A DNA stretch of 64,000 nucleotides from Spirulina subsalsa PCC 9445 (GCF_000314005.1 NZ_JH980292.1:1314964-1378963), one strand, 5' to 3'. Positions 26,752 through 36,632 are shown, counted from the first letter of the stretch. The notes: generated from the letters alone by a model not told the origin. Translations and numbers: made by a program.

Positions 26752-27099
26752 ATGGCAAAAAACAGCACTGGGGCATTTATTGGAGGAATCTTACTTGGGG
26801 GGGCGATTGGTACGATTGTCGGGGTTTTGGTGGCTCCCCGTTCGGGTCGAGAAACTCGTCAGATTCTCAAGAAGTCGGCGGATGCTTTGCCGGAGTTGGC
26901 GGAGGATTTGTCTACGACGGTTCAGTTCCAGGCGGATCGTCTTTCGGAGTCGGCGGTTCAGAATTGGGAAGGGACGTTAGAACGTTTAAAGGAGGCGATC
27001 GCAGCCGGATTAGATGCGAGTCAGTTAAAAGCCCAAGAATTGAACGAAATGCGCAATATTGCAGCTAAACCTACAAGTTCTTCAGAGCAGCGTGATTGA
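26752..27099 (+). CDS. YtxH domain protein
   Basis: 115 residues. Glycine-rich N-terminal membrane segment GAFIGGILLGGAIGTIVGVL followed by APRSGRETR, the YtxH family signature, then an amphipathic helical region. Small membrane-associated proteins of unknown role, sometimes stress-linked. Overlaps the next gene by 8 bases if that gene starts at its GTG (27092). Confidence 0.8.
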   Translation: MAKNSTGAFIGGILLGGAIGTIVGVLVAPRSGRETRQILKKSADALPELAEDLSTTVQFQADRLSESAVQNWEGTLERLKEAIAAGLDASQLKAQELNEMRNIAAKPTSSSEQRD

Positions 27100-27508
27100 C
27101 CCTATTTTTTGGTTAGGACTTTCTTTATTATTGGTGGCCGTTAGTTTAACGGCGGTTTTGGTGGCGGCGTTTCCGGCGTTTCTGGAATTGGCTCGGGCGG
27201 CACGGAGTGCGGAAAAGCTGTTTGATACTCTCCGGCGAGAATTCCCCCCTACGTTGGAGGCAATTCGACTCACGGGGCTAGAAATTAGTGAGTTGACGGA
27301 TGATATTAATGAGGGGGTCAATAGTGCCAGTGGGGTGGTGAAACAGGTGGATCAAAGTCTTAGTGATGTGCGTCAGAATGTGCAGAATGTGCAGGTGAGA
27401 ACGCGCAGTGTGGTGGCTGGGGTACAAGCAGCTTGGCAAACTTTGAATCGTCCTCCTTCGTCTACTCGTCGTTTGAAAAAGCCCCGGCCTGAGAGGAGTC
27501 GGGAATAG
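27092..27508 (+). CDS. DUF948-like membrane protein
   Basis: 138 residues from the GTG at 27092 (overlapping the YtxH stop); a TTG at 27059 would give 149. One N-terminal helix (IFWLGLSLLLVAVSLTAVLV) is followed by a heptad-like helical region with LTDDINEGVNSASGVVKQVD, as in DUF948 proteins. YtxH and DUF948 genes are frequently neighbours, so the two products may act together at the membrane. The last codons and stop fall in a TCGGGAATAG-type repeat. Confidence 0.75.
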   Translation: MIDPIFWLGLSLLLVAVSLTAVLVAAFPAFLELARAARSAEKLFDTLRREFPPTLEAIRLTGLEISELTDDINEGVNSASGVVKQVDQSLSDVRQNVQNVQVRTRSVVAGVQAAWQTLNRPPSSTRRLKKPRPERSRE

Positions 27509-27515
27509 GTAATAG

Positions 27516-27609
27516 CAATCTTGACAAGTTAAGGCTCAACGTTAGAAGTCAAAGGAACAGGGAACAGGGGACTTGACAAAATGCACACAAGCTTAACTTG
27601 TCAAGATTG
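27516..27609. repeat. Perfect 18-bp inverted repeat with 58-bp spacer
   Basis: CAATCTTGACAAGTTAAG at 27516-27533 and its exact reverse complement at 27592-27609. The spacer has ACTTGACAAA, a further partial copy. No ORF. Possibly a short mobile or regulatory element. The remaining spacer to 27744 consists of GGGAATCGGGA-type and CTGCTCCCC runs. Confidence 0.7.
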
Positions 27610-27744
27610 GGGAATCGGGAATCGGGAGTCGGTGTGGGGGCGCAATGCTTGCGCCCTAGGGAATCGGGTGTCGCGAATAGTCAAGAGTTTTAGCTATTCC
27701 CCTGCTCCCCTGCCCCCCTGCTCCCCTGCTCCCCTGCTCCCTAT

Positions 27745-28665
27745 TTACTGCCAACTTTCCAAGGCGCTGAAGAAGGTTTTCTGATCGGGTAGAGAGGGCT
27801 GTGCGCCGTTTTTGGTGACGGATAATGCCCCGGCTACCATGCCCCAGTGTAGGGCTTCTGATAGGGGCTTACGGGAGGCGATCGCGGCGGCTAAGGCTCC
27901 ATTAAAGGCATCTCCTGCCGCTACGGTATCAATGGCGGTGACGGGGTAGGAATCATACCATAAAGAGCCTTGGGAACTTTGCCAGAGCGCGCCCTGTTCT
28001 CCTAATGTAATAATCACATTCTGAACGCCTTTTTCCTGTAAAATTTGGGCGGCCTGTTCGGCGCTAGGGCGGTCTTCGACGGGAAAGCCGACTAAATGAC
28101 TGGCTTCTACTTCGTTGGGGGTCAAAATATCAATCAGAGGATAAAAAGAGTCGGGTAAACCATCGGGGGCGGGGGCGGGGTCTAAAATGACTGTAACTCC
28201 CAATTCGTGGGCGGCTTGGGCGGTGGCGAGGACAACAGGGAAGGGGATGCCTAATTCTAGGAGTAGGACTTGAGTTTCCGGGAGATGCGATCGCACAAAT
28301 TCCACCTCGACCTCATCTACAGCCCCATTTGCCCCAGCCGCACAAGCAATAGTATTCTCCCCCGTTTCACTCACCACAATGGAAGCCACCCCCGAATGGA
28401 GTTCGGGATGAGTGCGTAGCCCGCTAATATTCACTCCGGAGGCTTTTAACGCCAAAGTCAAGGTCTGACCAAAATCATCGTCTCCCACTTGACCGACAAA
28501 AAACACAGGCACCCCCAATTTAGCCACGGCTACCGCTTGATTAGCACCTTTGCCCCCAAAAGCTGAGAAAAACTCATGACCAATTAAGGTTTCCCCCACA
28601 CTCGGCAAGCGCGGCACCTTAACCACTAAATCCATATTGATACTTCCAAGGGCAATGACACTCAT
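27745..28665 (-). CDS. rbsK: Ribokinase (PfkB family)
   Basis: 306 residues. Phosphorylates ribose (or a related sugar) with ATP. PfkB signatures: GGKGANQAVAVAKLG (~40-54) with an upstream MDLVVKVPRLPSVGET, and the C-terminal AIDTVAAGDAFNGALAAA containing the catalytic aspartate and anion hole. Start at the ATG at 28665 (MSVIALGSINMD), since the upstream 28 codons are unlike the family. No ribose transporter is adjacent. Divergent from the Uma2 gene with about 105 bp between. Confidence 0.9.
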   Translation of the reverse strand: MSVIALGSINMDLVVKVPRLPSVGETLIGHEFFSAFGGKGANQAVAVAKLGVPVFFVGQVGDDDFGQTLTLALKASGVNISGLRTHPELHSGVASIVVSETGENTIACAAGANGAVDEVEVEFVRSHLPETQVLLLELGIPFPVVLATAQAAHELGVTVILDPAPAPDGLPDSFYPLIDILTPNEVEASHLVGFPVEDRPSAEQAAQILQEKGVQNVIITLGEQGALWQSSQGSLWYDSYPVTAIDTVAAGDAFNGALAAAIASRKPLSEALHWGMVAGALSVTKNGAQPSLPDQKTFFSALESWQ

Positions 28666-28770
28666 TTTGATCTCCAGTTGTAGAGTATTGAGGATTAGGG
28701 AAGACAGAAGGGAGTGGTTAATATAGAGAGAGCATCCTTGTAGTTGCACATCCCCTTACTTTTCGTCACC

Positions 28771-29340
28771 ATGATTGCTCATCTTGTTTATTTTAGCCCC
28801 CAAGAGTATCTAGAACTTGAACACAATAGTAATATTCGCCATGAATATCAGCAAGGTTTAGTCTATGCCATGACAGGTGGTAGTGATGATCATGATGAAT
28901 TAACCCTCAATTTTCTTGAATTAATGCGCCAACAAGTCCGCAATCAGGGCTGTTCGGTTCGTTCTGGCAATGTAAAAGTAAATTATGCCGATGATTTTTT
29001 CTATTATCCCGATGCCTTTGTGACTTGTGATCCAAGGGACAGAGAAGATCGCTATATTAAACGCTATCCGAAATTGATTGTAGAAGTTTTGTCCCCTTCT
29101 ACTGAAACTTTTGATCGAGGCACTAAGTTCACTAATTACAAAAAACTGGCGACCTTAGAAGAATATGTTCTAGTCTCTCAAGACCAGATGGAGGTTGAAT
29201 GTCGCCGCGCTCAAGGGGAACTTTGGGAAACGGTTATTTATCGGCAAGGGGAACAAGTGGAACTGGTCAGTATTGGCTTAAGGTTTCCCATTGAGGTGTT
29301 ATATCGGGGGGTGAGTTGGGGGGAAGAATCTTGGTTTTGA
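28771..29340 (+). CDS. Uma2 family (DUF820) nuclease-fold protein
   Basis: 189 residues from the ATG at 28771. Typical DUF820/Uma2 features: FSPQEYLELE near the start, GLVYAMTGGSDDH, YYPDAFVTCDP and PKLIVEVLSPSTE, which form the PD-(D/E)XK core, then FTNYKKLATLEEYVLVSQD. The family is greatly expanded in cyanobacteria and thought to descend from restriction-like nucleases; its cellular role is not established. Confidence 0.87.
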   Translation: MIAHLVYFSPQEYLELEHNSNIRHEYQQGLVYAMTGGSDDHDELTLNFLELMRQQVRNQGCSVRSGNVKVNYADDFFYYPDAFVTCDPRDREDRYIKRYPKLIVEVLSPSTETFDRGTKFTNYKKLATLEEYVLVSQDQMEVECRRAQGELWETVIYRQGEQVELVSIGLRFPIEVLYRGVSWGEESWF

Positions 29341-29421
29341 TTTGACTGTTTAGGGTTTTGTTGGGTTTCGCTGTCGCTGCACCCAAGCTACAAGCCTGAC
29401 TGATGAGGTGTAGTGTGTTTT

Positions 29422-30150
29422 TCATTCATCACGATTTTTGCAAACCCAAATCACGGTACTATTTATAAAGTGATTAAACCAAGGAAAGGGGGAGAAAATT
29501 TTACGGGTGATGGTGAGTCTATTTTGCAAAATTCGCTCAACTTTTTGGTAATTAAACCCTTTATGTCCTTTCAATTCGGCATCTAAACTATGGGAGGAGG
29601 GAAAGCTTTCTACGTCCCAAAGAATGGCGGCGGAAAAGAGTTCTTTCGGGGTGTAGCGTTCATAACCGTAATTCCCTTTTAAGTTAGCAAAGTAACGACC
29701 GATTTGTTTAAAAAGTAAGGATGGGCCAACTTCGAGGGGAACGGAAATAATAAAGGTGGCTTGGGGTTTACAGTAGGGTAAAACTAAATCAAAAACCTGT
29801 TCTATCTTGTTAACGTGTTCTAGGGTTTCTGTGCAAACAAAGAGATCACAACTTTGGGGTTCCAGAAATTGGGCTAGATTGTGGGGAAAACAATATTGTA
29901 AATCGGCAATGCCTTGTAAATTTTCGGCGCAGGCGTTGAGCATATAATCATCTACATCAACGCCAATCCCAGTTTTAATCCGTTGTTGTTCGTAGGCGGT
30001 TTTTAACAGCCAACCATCTCCACAACCATAGTCTAAGGCTTTTTCATAACAAGTCTCTTCTAAGAGGTCTAAGACTACTTTAAACCGGGATTGATGGGCT
30101 AAACGGGTGAGGGATGTTCCCTGTTGGAGTAGACGCTGAGAGTAGGACAT
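29422..30150 (-). CDS. Class I SAM-dependent methyltransferase
   Basis: 242 residues. Motif I ALDYGCGDGWLLK (~39-51), an acidic GVDVDDY at strand 2, and LFVCTETLEHVNKIEQVF at motif IV/post-I. Probably a small-molecule or glycan O-methyltransferase. It follows a glycosyltransferase gene on the same strand with a 43-bp gap, suggesting a role in modifying the same glycan; that is inference. Confidence 0.8.
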   Translation of the reverse strand: MSYSQRLLQQGTSLTRLAHQSRFKVVLDLLEETCYEKALDYGCGDGWLLKTAYEQQRIKTGIGVDVDDYMLNACAENLQGIADLQYCFPHNLAQFLEPQSCDLFVCTETLEHVNKIEQVFDLVLPYCKPQATFIISVPLEVGPSLLFKQIGRYFANLKGNYGYERYTPKELFSAAILWDVESFPSSHSLDAELKGHKGFNYQKVERILQNRLTITRKIFSPFPWFNHFINSTVIWVCKNRDE

Positions 30151-30193
30151 GGGGAATAGGGGATTAATAATTAATCAACGGGGGCTTAAATGG

Positions 30194-31405
30194 TTACGGT
30201 TGGGGGAGGGGTTGGTGCTGAATAATGGCGTGATAGGCTGTTAATAGAGATTCTGCGATCGCCTGCCAACTGTAACGGGATTGTCCGAGATGGCGGCCAT
30301 TGGCTCCCAAGGTTTGACGCAGGGTGGGAGAGGCCAGTAATTCGGCGATCGCACTAGCCCAAGGTTCAACGGCTCCAGATACCACCCGCCCGGTGTTTCC
30401 TTGGATAATATCGGGGGCAATTTGTACCTCTGGGGTGACAATCACAGGTAGTCCATGCGCCATGGCTTCGGCTACGGCAATGCCAAAGTTTTCTGAAAAT
30501 GAGGGTAACACAAATAAATCGGAACCCTGAAGTAATAATTGTTTTGCCTCCCCAGTTACAAATCCGGTGAAGGTGGTACAGTCTTGTAGTTGTAAGTCCC
30601 GCACCTGTTGTTTAATCTGATTTACATAGTCCTCATCTCCTGATCCGGCGAGGAGTAAATGGAAGGGAGGACGAGGGGCGAGGTGATGGAGGGCTTCTAG
30701 GAGTAATTCTGGGCGTTTTTTGTAGTGTAAACGGGATAAAAACAGGATAATGGGGGTTTCTGGCGGGATATTGTAGGTTTGACGGAGTTTTTCCGGGGCA
30801 TCGGGCCAGAGGGGGGGAGATTCTACCCCCAAGGGGAGGGTGAGGGTGGGGGCGGTAATGCCGAAGTTGCGCACGTCTTCCACTTCTCCGGGGGAGGTAC
30901 AATGAACGGCGGCGGCTTGGTTGAGGTTGCGACGTTCGAGGAGTTGGGCGTACATTTGTTTTTTGCGGCGACTTTGGGCTAAAGCCCAAGGTGCTAATTG
31001 TCCCATGCTGCGGACGGTGTAGGGAATTTTTTGTTGACGGGCGATCGCACCTGCACAACTGGAGCCGTAGGAAAAGAGATAATGGAGATCCAGAACGTCG
31101 TAATGATGCAGGTTTTGCCATAACCACCTTGTCCAAGCAAGGGAGAATAAAAACCCCCGATCTCCCCCTAAACTCACTTGAGAGAAAGGACTACTAAAGC
31201 GGGGGAAAAACCACACCGGAACTCCTTCATAGTCCACCCGTTCCCCCAGCGGCACCTCTAACACCCCAGGGCCATGATCATTGGTGGCGGTAATTTCGGC
31301 TTCTACTCCGCGATCGCGCAAAGCCCGCACTAAATTTAATGCTACAGCCGTCGGCCCCCCCCGCAGGGGCGATAAAGAGGGGATGACATGGAGAATTTTG
31401 GTCAT
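30194..31405 (-). CDS. Family 4 glycosyltransferase (GT-B fold)
   Basis: 403 residues. N-terminal domain opens MTKILHVIPSLSPLRGGP with a glycine-rich donor loop; the C-terminal domain has ILFLSRLHYKKRPELLLEAL and the E-x7-E motif ENFGIAVAEAMAHGLPV. Transfers a sugar from a nucleotide donor, probably in exopolysaccharide or O-glycan synthesis. Start at the ATG at 31405; an upstream frame to 31456 is unlike the family. Confidence 0.87.
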   Translation of the reverse strand: MTKILHVIPSLSPLRGGPTAVALNLVRALRDRGVEAEITATNDHGPGVLEVPLGERVDYEGVPVWFFPRFSSPFSQVSLGGDRGFLFSLAWTRWLWQNLHHYDVLDLHYLFSYGSSCAGAIARQQKIPYTVRSMGQLAPWALAQSRRKKQMYAQLLERRNLNQAAAVHCTSPGEVEDVRNFGITAPTLTLPLGVESPPLWPDAPEKLRQTYNIPPETPIILFLSRLHYKKRPELLLEALHHLAPRPPFHLLLAGSGDEDYVNQIKQQVRDLQLQDCTTFTGFVTGEAKQLLLQGSDLFVLPSFSENFGIAVAEAMAHGLPVIVTPEVQIAPDIIQGNTGRVVSGAVEPWASAIAELLASPTLRQTLGANGRHLGQSRYSWQAIAESLLTAYHAIIQHQPLPQP

Positions 31406-31493
31406 AGCGACAGGGTACAGGCAGGAAAAAAAACATTGTCGATTATCAAATCTCAATTGTCAAACCGTTGTATCCAGTTGTATCAAACGTTTA

Positions 31494-31566
31494 AGCTTCC
31501 CATGGGACTTGAACCCACAACCTTTCCATTACGAGTGGAATGCTCTGCCAATTGAGCTAGGGAAGC
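31494..31566 (-). tRNA. tRNA-Thr (CGT)
   Basis: 73 nt on the minus strand. Acceptor GCTTCCC pairs with GGGAAGC; D arm with TAGCTCAATTGG; anticodon stem TTCCA/TGGAA with loop CTCGTAA, anticodon CGT; T arm TGTGGGTTCAAGTCCCA. CCA not encoded. Confidence 0.93.
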
Positions 31567-31817
31567 AAAATCACGCCAATTCCCGCACGAACCACAACCT
31601 GCGCTGAACTCAGACTTAGGTAAGCCAGATATTCATTGCAGTTTTTCACTATAGCAGATTCTGGGAAATTCGTCGAGATTGGAAAACCCATCCACAATAC
31701 AGAGTAGACTGGGAGAAAGTACAAGATAACAATTTTTTCCCCACTGTTCCCGAATCGGACCCCAATCCCCCCAAACTCAGACGCTGACCACAAATTAACC
31801 CTTTCCTAGTGTTTCCT

Positions 31818-32084
31818 ATGACCCATCCCCAACGTCCCCCCATCAGTCCAGAAAAATATGCACGCCTCAAGGCAGAAGCGAAAGCACCCTATCGAGGTTT
31901 ACGCAAATTTATTTATTTCGGATTGGGTGCATCCGGGTTAATTGGGGCGTTTATCTTTTTGACGCAACTCCTAGCAGGTCGAGATGTTGGTGCTGCGTTA
32001 CCCAATTTTGCTCTACAAATCGGTGTGGTTGCGTTGATGGTCAGCTTGTATCGCTGGGAACAAAGAAAAGAGCATAAATCTTAA
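31818..32084 (+). CDS. DUF3493 (LPA1/REP27-like) protein
   Basis: 88 residues. ISPEKYARLKAEAKAPYRGLR followed by two hydrophobic helices is the DUF3493 signature, which is conserved in cyanobacteria and in the plant/algal LPA1/REP27 proteins that assist photosystem II D1 synthesis and repair. Whether the small bacterial form does the same is not established. Start ATG at 31818, downstream of the divergent tRNA-Thr. Confidence 0.82.
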   Translation: MTHPQRPPISPEKYARLKAEAKAPYRGLRKFIYFGLGASGLIGAFIFLTQLLAGRDVGAALPNFALQIGVVALMVSLYRWEQRKEHKS

Positions 32085-32243
32085 CCAAAGGGTTTTAATC
32101 CTTTCAGCATCTCAAGTATTGCACGCCAAAAGAACCTATCCCAGAACAGAGGATTGGCAATGGGGAATTGATTCTTGATACATTGGAAACATACCCCCTC
32201 TTGCCTTTTCTCGTAATCTACGATTTAGCGGGGCTTCCATCTC

Positions 32244-32972
32244 ATGAATCATATTGACGAAAAACTCGGCCTCTATCAAATTTTTCTCAAGCTGTATGAA
32301 CAAAATCGAGGGTTATTGGATGAAATTCTCAACCTCGAAATTGCGGGAGATTCCGGTTTAGCTACTTGGTCAGAGAATCATGTAATTGCTGTGATTGAAC
32401 CCTCCCAAACCTATTTAATGAGTAATCTAGGCTGTGGGGTGATGCAGAAATTTTTTCAAAGTGAGGGCATTTGGACTATTGGCAGAGGTCAGGATTTAGT
32501 CTTATCCATTCCAGACGAACATCTGTCTCGACATCATGCTGCCATTCAATATATCCCGACGGAGGGGTTTTATCTCTACGATCTCAACAGTACAAACGGG
32601 ACGTTTGTCAATCATGAATGGGTGCAAGATCGGGTTTTATTACGAGAGGGGGATCATATCCGTTTAGGGAGTTTAGTGTTTTCTTTCTTTGTTTGTCGGG
32701 AAGAAAAATATTTACCTGCTGTTTCCCCTGATGTCGCCAGAATGTTGGAACAGAGGCACATTATTCATAAAACCGCTTGTTGCGATCGCATCCCCAAAAC
32801 CAAAATCAAAGATGAACCCACAAATCCCTTGTTTGACCAGTCGGATATGATGGGCTGGGATGATTACCTCCCCCCTACCGCCCCCGGTGGACTCACCCCA
32901 GAACAACAGGCCGAGTTGTTAGACCGTTTTTATCATGACCAACACGAGGGGAAAACGTTAAGTGAAGAGTAG
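32244..32972 (+). CDS. FHA domain protein
   Basis: 242 residues. A helical N-terminal region (~1-70) precedes a forkhead-associated domain (~80-160) with the phosphothreonine-binding elements WTIGRGQDLVLSIPDEHLSRHHAAI and LYDLNSTNGTFVN. The C-terminal ~80 residues are proline-rich and acidic. A Ser/Thr kinase partner is probable but not adjacent. Convergent with recA, with 38 bp between stops made of GGGAGCAGGGGAGCAAGG-type repeat. Confidence 0.87.
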   Translation: MNHIDEKLGLYQIFLKLYEQNRGLLDEILNLEIAGDSGLATWSENHVIAVIEPSQTYLMSNLGCGVMQKFFQSEGIWTIGRGQDLVLSIPDEHLSRHHAAIQYIPTEGFYLYDLNSTNGTFVNHEWVQDRVLLREGDHIRLGSLVFSFFVCREEKYLPAVSPDVARMLEQRHIIHKTACCDRIPKTKIKDEPTNPLFDQSDMMGWDDYLPPTAPGGLTPEQQAELLDRFYHDQHEGKTLSEE

Positions 32973-33010
32973 GGAGCAGGGGAGCAAGGGAGCGGCAATC
33001 TCCCGACTCC

Positions 33011-34087
33011 CTATTCCTCCTCAGCCCCTCCCTCACCATCATCTCCCCGTTTCGAGGACTTTAGGGAGGTAGCATCAATAGGAACCCCCACCTGTAACTG
33101 TTCCCGCACCTCCTGTTCCACCTTCGCGGCTACTTCTAGATTTTCCTCCAAATATTTCACCGTGTTATCACGCCCTTGGGCAATGTTTTCCCCTTTGTAG
33201 CTGTACCAAGCCCCTTTCCGGGTGACAACGTTGGTTTGTTCGGCAATGTCCAACATACAGCCCATGCGGGAGATGCCATGACCAAAAATAATGTCAAATT
33301 CCGCGACTCGGAAGGGAGGGGCGACTTTATTTTTCGCCACTTTCACCTTGGCACGGATGCCATATTCCCCCTCACTCCCCTTTTTCAAGGTTTGAATCCG
33401 CCGAATATCTAAGCGGACAGAAGCGTAAAACTTCAGAGCATTTCCCCCCGTCGTGACTTCTGGACTGCCGTAGGTGACACCAATTTTCTGGCGCAGTTGG
33501 TTTAAGAAAATCACCGTCGATTCTGATTTCCCGACGTTTCCGGCGATTTTCCGCAAGGCTTTACTCATCAAGCGGGCTTGTAACCCCACTTGAGTATCCC
33601 CCATTTCCCCTTCAATTTCTGCCCGAGGAACTAAGGCCGCCACCGAGTCAATCACGACGACATCCACGGCCGCGGAACGCACCAGTTGATCGACAATTTC
33701 TAGGGCTGATTCCCCAGTATCGGGCTGGGCGACTAATAAATTCTCAATATCCACCCCCAAAGCCGACGAATAGGCCGGATCTAGGGCGTGTTCTGCATCC
33801 ACAAAGGCGGCAATTCCCCCGGCTTTTTGGACTTCAGCAATGGCGTGTAAGGCTAAGGTGGTTTTCCCAGAACTTTCAGGCCCGTAGAGTTCAATAATCC
33901 GCCCTTTGGGGAGTCCGCCCCCTAGGGCTAAATCAAGGGTTAACGCCCCGGTGGAAATGGTTTCTACCCGCATCCGCGTTGCATCCCCTAGCCGCATAAT
34001 CGCGCCCTTGCCAAAGTTGCGTTCTATTTGGCTCAGGACGGCTTTCAAGGCCTTGTCTTTCTCGGGGTTTTTGGTGATCGTAGCCAT
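33011..34087 (-). CDS. recA: Recombinase RecA
   Basis: 358 residues, full length. Walker [10 protein letters not shown] (~69-77), Walker [11 protein letters not shown], loop L1 region [20 protein letters not shown] and the LNQLRQKIG segment. ATP-dependent strand exchange and SOS co-protease. Ends with an acidic tail ([11 protein letters not shown]), as usual. A direct repeat of 14 nt lies just upstream (34110-34137); no canonical LexA box was recognised. Confidence 0.97.
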   Translation of the reverse strand: MATITKNPEKDKALKAVLSQIERNFGKGAIMRLGDATRMRVETISTGALTLDLALGGGLPKGRIIELYGPESSGKTTLALHAIAEVQKAGGIAAFVDAEHALDPAYSSALGVDIENLLVAQPDTGESALEIVDQLVRSAAVDVVVIDSVAALVPRAEIEGEMGDTQVGLQARLMSKALRKIAGNVGKSESTVIFLNQLRQKIGVTYGSPEVTTGGNALKFYASVRLDIRRIQTLKKGSEGEYGIRAKVKVAKNKVAPPFRVAEFDIIFGHGISRMGCMLDIAEQTNVVTRKGAWYSYKGENIAQGRDNTVKYLEENLEVAAKVEQEVREQLQVGVPIDATSLKSSKRGDDGEGGAEEE

Positions 34088-34109
34088 TAATGCCTCTGTG
34101 ACAAACGTT

Positions 34110-34137
34110 CAAGTTCTAGCAGTCAAGTTCTAGTAGT
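34110..34137. repeat. Tandem 14-nt repeat in the recA leader
   Basis: CAAGTTCTAGCAGT at 34110-34123 and CAAGTTCTAGTAGT at 34124-34137, one mismatch, 23 bp upstream of the recA start. Could be a regulator site or part of the untranslated leader. A hairpin CCCAAGG...CCTTGGG (34152-34178) farther upstream may terminate the ABC operon. Confidence 0.65.
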
Positions 34138-34213
34138 TTCGCCTCAATCCACCCAAGGGGGGCGAGAACCACCTTGGGCTTATTGTGACGAAAATTGACT
34201 AAAAAATCAAGAC

Positions 34214-34966
34214 CTAGAGAACTTTTTCTAGAAACTGTTGAGCGCGATCGCTTTTGGGGGAACTGAAAAACTCGTCAGGGGGCGCATCTTCGGCAATTTT
34301 CCCCCCATCGAGGAAGAAAATCCGGTCGGCCACTTCCCGCGCAAAGCCCATTTCATGGGTGACAATGGCCATCGTCATCCCACTTTCAGAGACTTGTTTC
34401 ATCACGTCGAGAACTTCCTTGACCATTTCCGGATCTAGGGCGGAGGTGGGTTCATCAAAGAGCATAACATCGGGTTCCATCGCTAAAGCGCGGGCGATCG
34501 CAACCCGTTGTTTTTGTCCCCCAGACAGACGAGAGGGAAAGACATCCGCCTTTTCCTCCAAACCCACCCGCTTTAACAACGTCAGGGCTTTCTGACTGGC
34601 CTCCGCTTTGGGCATTTTCTTCACCTTAAGGGGGGCATACATCACATTTTGTAAAACCGTCATGTGGGGGAATAAATGGAAATGTTGGAACACCATGCCC
34701 ACATTTTGCCGAATCCTCATCACATCCACATTAGGGGCTGTAATTTCCTCCCCATCAATATAAATCTTACCCGATGTAGGCATCTCCAGCAGATTTAAAC
34801 AGCGCAAAAAGGTAGACTTTCCACAGCCCGAAGGGCCAATAATGGCGATAACTTCCCCTCGCTTAATTTCTGTGGTAATTTCCCGTAAAACCTTCAAACT
34901 CCCAAAGGATTTATACAGTCGATCCACTTGAATAGCAATCGATTGCTCCGTTGTAGCTTTAACCAT
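34214..34966 (-). CDS. Amino-acid ABC transporter ATP-binding protein (GlnQ-like)
   Basis: 250 residues. Walker [10 protein letters not shown] (~43-51), Q-loop [13 protein letters not shown], signature [15 protein letters not shown], Walker [15 protein letters not shown] and switch His in AIVTHEMGF. The arrangement is that of polar amino-acid uptake ATPases (GlnQ/HisP). Third gene of a three-gene minus-strand operon, 12 bp after the permease, with a good ribosome binding site (GGGAGGG). Confidence 0.94.
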   Translation of the reverse strand: MVKATTEQSIAIQVDRLYKSFGSLKVLREITTEIKRGEVIAIIGPSGCGKSTFLRCLNLLEMPTSGKIYIDGEEITAPNVDVMRIRQNVGMVFQHFHLFPHMTVLQNVMYAPLKVKKMPKAEASQKALTLLKRVGLEEKADVFPSRLSGGQKQRVAIARALAMEPDVMLFDEPTSALDPEMVKEVLDVMKQVSESGMTMAIVTHEMGFAREVADRIFFLDGGKIAEDAPPDEFFSSPKSDRAQQFLEKVL

Positions 34967-34978
34967 TTTTTCCCTCCC

Positions 34979-35698
34979 TTAACTACTCCGGCGTAACTGA
35001 TTTTCTAAGATGACGGATCCCACCGTTAAGATCATCACCATGGCGTAATAAATCACCGCCACTAATAGCAACGGTTCAAAGTAGACATACTTTTGCGCCC
35101 CCACAATTTGCGCCCGTCGTAATAAATCCTGCGCCCCAATGGTAGACACCAAGGTTGAATCCTTCAACAGGGCAATACTTTCATTGACCAAAGCTGGCAA
35201 AATATTTTTAATTGCTTGGGGTAAAATAATATCTAACATCATAGGTTTATATCGCACCCCTAAAGACATCGCCGCCTCAGCTTGTCCCCGATCTACAGCT
35301 AAAATACCCGCCCGAATCACCTCAGAAATATAAGCCCCAGAATTGAGGGTAAAGGTAATGATCCCCGCTTCAAATCCAGAAATGTTATAACCTGTTAATT
35401 GGGGCGTGGCAAAGTAAATCAGGGAGAGTGTCACCAGCAAAGGAGTTCCCCGAAAAATGGAAGTGTAACCCATGCCAAACCAGTAGAGGGGCTTAAAACT
35501 GGAAATTTTAAATAGGGATAAAACAGTCCCCCAAATAAACCCCAGAATGGCTGAAATTAAGGTAAATTGTAAGGTGACATTCAGCCCGGTCAAAATAAAT
35601 GGGATGGACTCTGCAATACGAGCAAAATCAAGATTCATTTGTGCTAAAATTAAACTCGATGGCATTAGTCCATTCACTCCCCACAAAATATTATTCAT
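34979..35698 (-). CDS. Amino-acid ABC transporter permease (HisMQ family)
   Basis: 239 residues with five likely membrane helices. The EAA loop, GQAEAAMSLGVRYKPMMLDI then ILPQAIKNILPA, is the coupling site for the ATPase; IFRGTPLLVTL is the other family signature. A single permease gene implies a homodimer. Between the binding protein (5 bp upstream) and the ATPase. Confidence 0.93.
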   Translation of the reverse strand: MNNILWGVNGLMPSSLILAQMNLDFARIAESIPFILTGLNVTLQFTLISAILGFIWGTVLSLFKISSFKPLYWFGMGYTSIFRGTPLLVTLSLIYFATPQLTGYNISGFEAGIITFTLNSGAYISEVIRAGILAVDRGQAEAAMSLGVRYKPMMLDIILPQAIKNILPALVNESIALLKDSTLVSTIGAQDLLRRAQIVGAQKYVYFEPLLLVAVIYYAMVMILTVGSVILENQLRRSS

Positions 35699-35703
35699 CA
35701 GAC

Positions 35704-36519
35704 CTATTGATTCTCCCCTGCTTCTTGTTCGGCGAAGTAATCCTCAAACCATTTTTGAACCAGTCGGTCTAATTCGCCACTTTCCCGCATTTCGGCTAAG
35801 ACTTCATTAAACTTTTCCACTAACTCTGAACCTTGGGGGAAGGCAATAGCTGAACCGGCGGCCTCTTGATTTTCAATGGTGGTAAATTCCAAATCTGGGT
35901 TATTTTGAATATAGCCCTTGGCTACGGTATCTTCTACAATCGCCGCGTCAATGCGTCCCGCTTTAATTTCTTGGATTACTTCACTTACTCGGTTTCGGGA
36001 TTCTACCGTCATGGTGGGAAATTCTTTAGCTTGTTCTTTGGTGGTTTGTTCTTGGGTAGAACCTAACTGTACTCCGACCCGTTTTTCAGCTAAATCTTCA
36101 AAGGTTTTGAAACCACTCCCGGCCCGAGCAACAATGGTGTTTTTGGCTTCATAATAAACATCAGAAAAATCAACACTTTGTCTCCGTTCTTCTGTGGGAG
36201 TCATGCCAGCCATAGCAAAATCGGCCCGCTTGGACTGTAGGGCGGGTATAATACCATTAAAGTCCATGTCGTTGATTTGTAGGCCATAACCCAGCTTATC
36301 GGTGATATATCTGGCAATATCAATATCAAAGCCTACAGGTTCGCCTAAACCCCGCCCAGTTTCGTAGAATTCATAGGGGGGGTAGTCGGCAGAAGTGGCC
36401 ATAACGAGAATGGGTTTCCCGTCTTCGGTTGTAGCGGTTTGATTGGTACATCCGGCGATCGCACCAATGCTCAGAGAAGCGGCGAAACCTAGGGTAAATA
36501 GAAATAATCGGCGTTTCAT
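35704..36519 (-). CDS. Amino-acid ABC transporter substrate-binding lipoprotein
   Basis: 271 residues from the ATG at 36519 (a TTG at 36534 is less likely). Lipoprotein signal with lipobox IAGC (Cys24). The mature protein is an SBP_bac_3 domain: [10 protein letters not shown], then [35 protein letters not shown] and the later [12 protein letters not shown]. This matches basic/polar amino-acid binding proteins; ligand not determined. First gene of the operon. Confidence 0.93.
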   Translation of the reverse strand: MKRRLFLFTLGFAASLSIGAIAGCTNQTATTEDGKPILVMATSADYPPYEFYETGRGLGEPVGFDIDIARYITDKLGYGLQINDMDFNGIIPALQSKRADFAMAGMTPTEERRQSVDFSDVYYEAKNTIVARAGSGFKTFEDLAEKRVGVQLGSTQEQTTKEQAKEFPTMTVESRNRVSEVIQEIKAGRIDAAIVEDTVAKGYIQNNPDLEFTTIENQEAAGSAIAFPQGSELVEKFNEVLAEMRESGELDRLVQKWFEDYFAEQEAGENQ

Positions 36520-36632
36520 AACGATTTGGGTCAAAGTGAATACTTAAGAATATATCCAATCTCCCATTTTGTAGAAGGCAACGGCCAGAATTTTCGGCGA
36601 TTCGCTATAGATAGCCGTGAATCCCTCCCCGA

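Noticed and set aside
27581-27784. 67-codon plus-strand ORF
   Set aside because: Made of GGGAATCGGGA and CCCCTGCTCC runs and overlapping the 3' end of rbsK.
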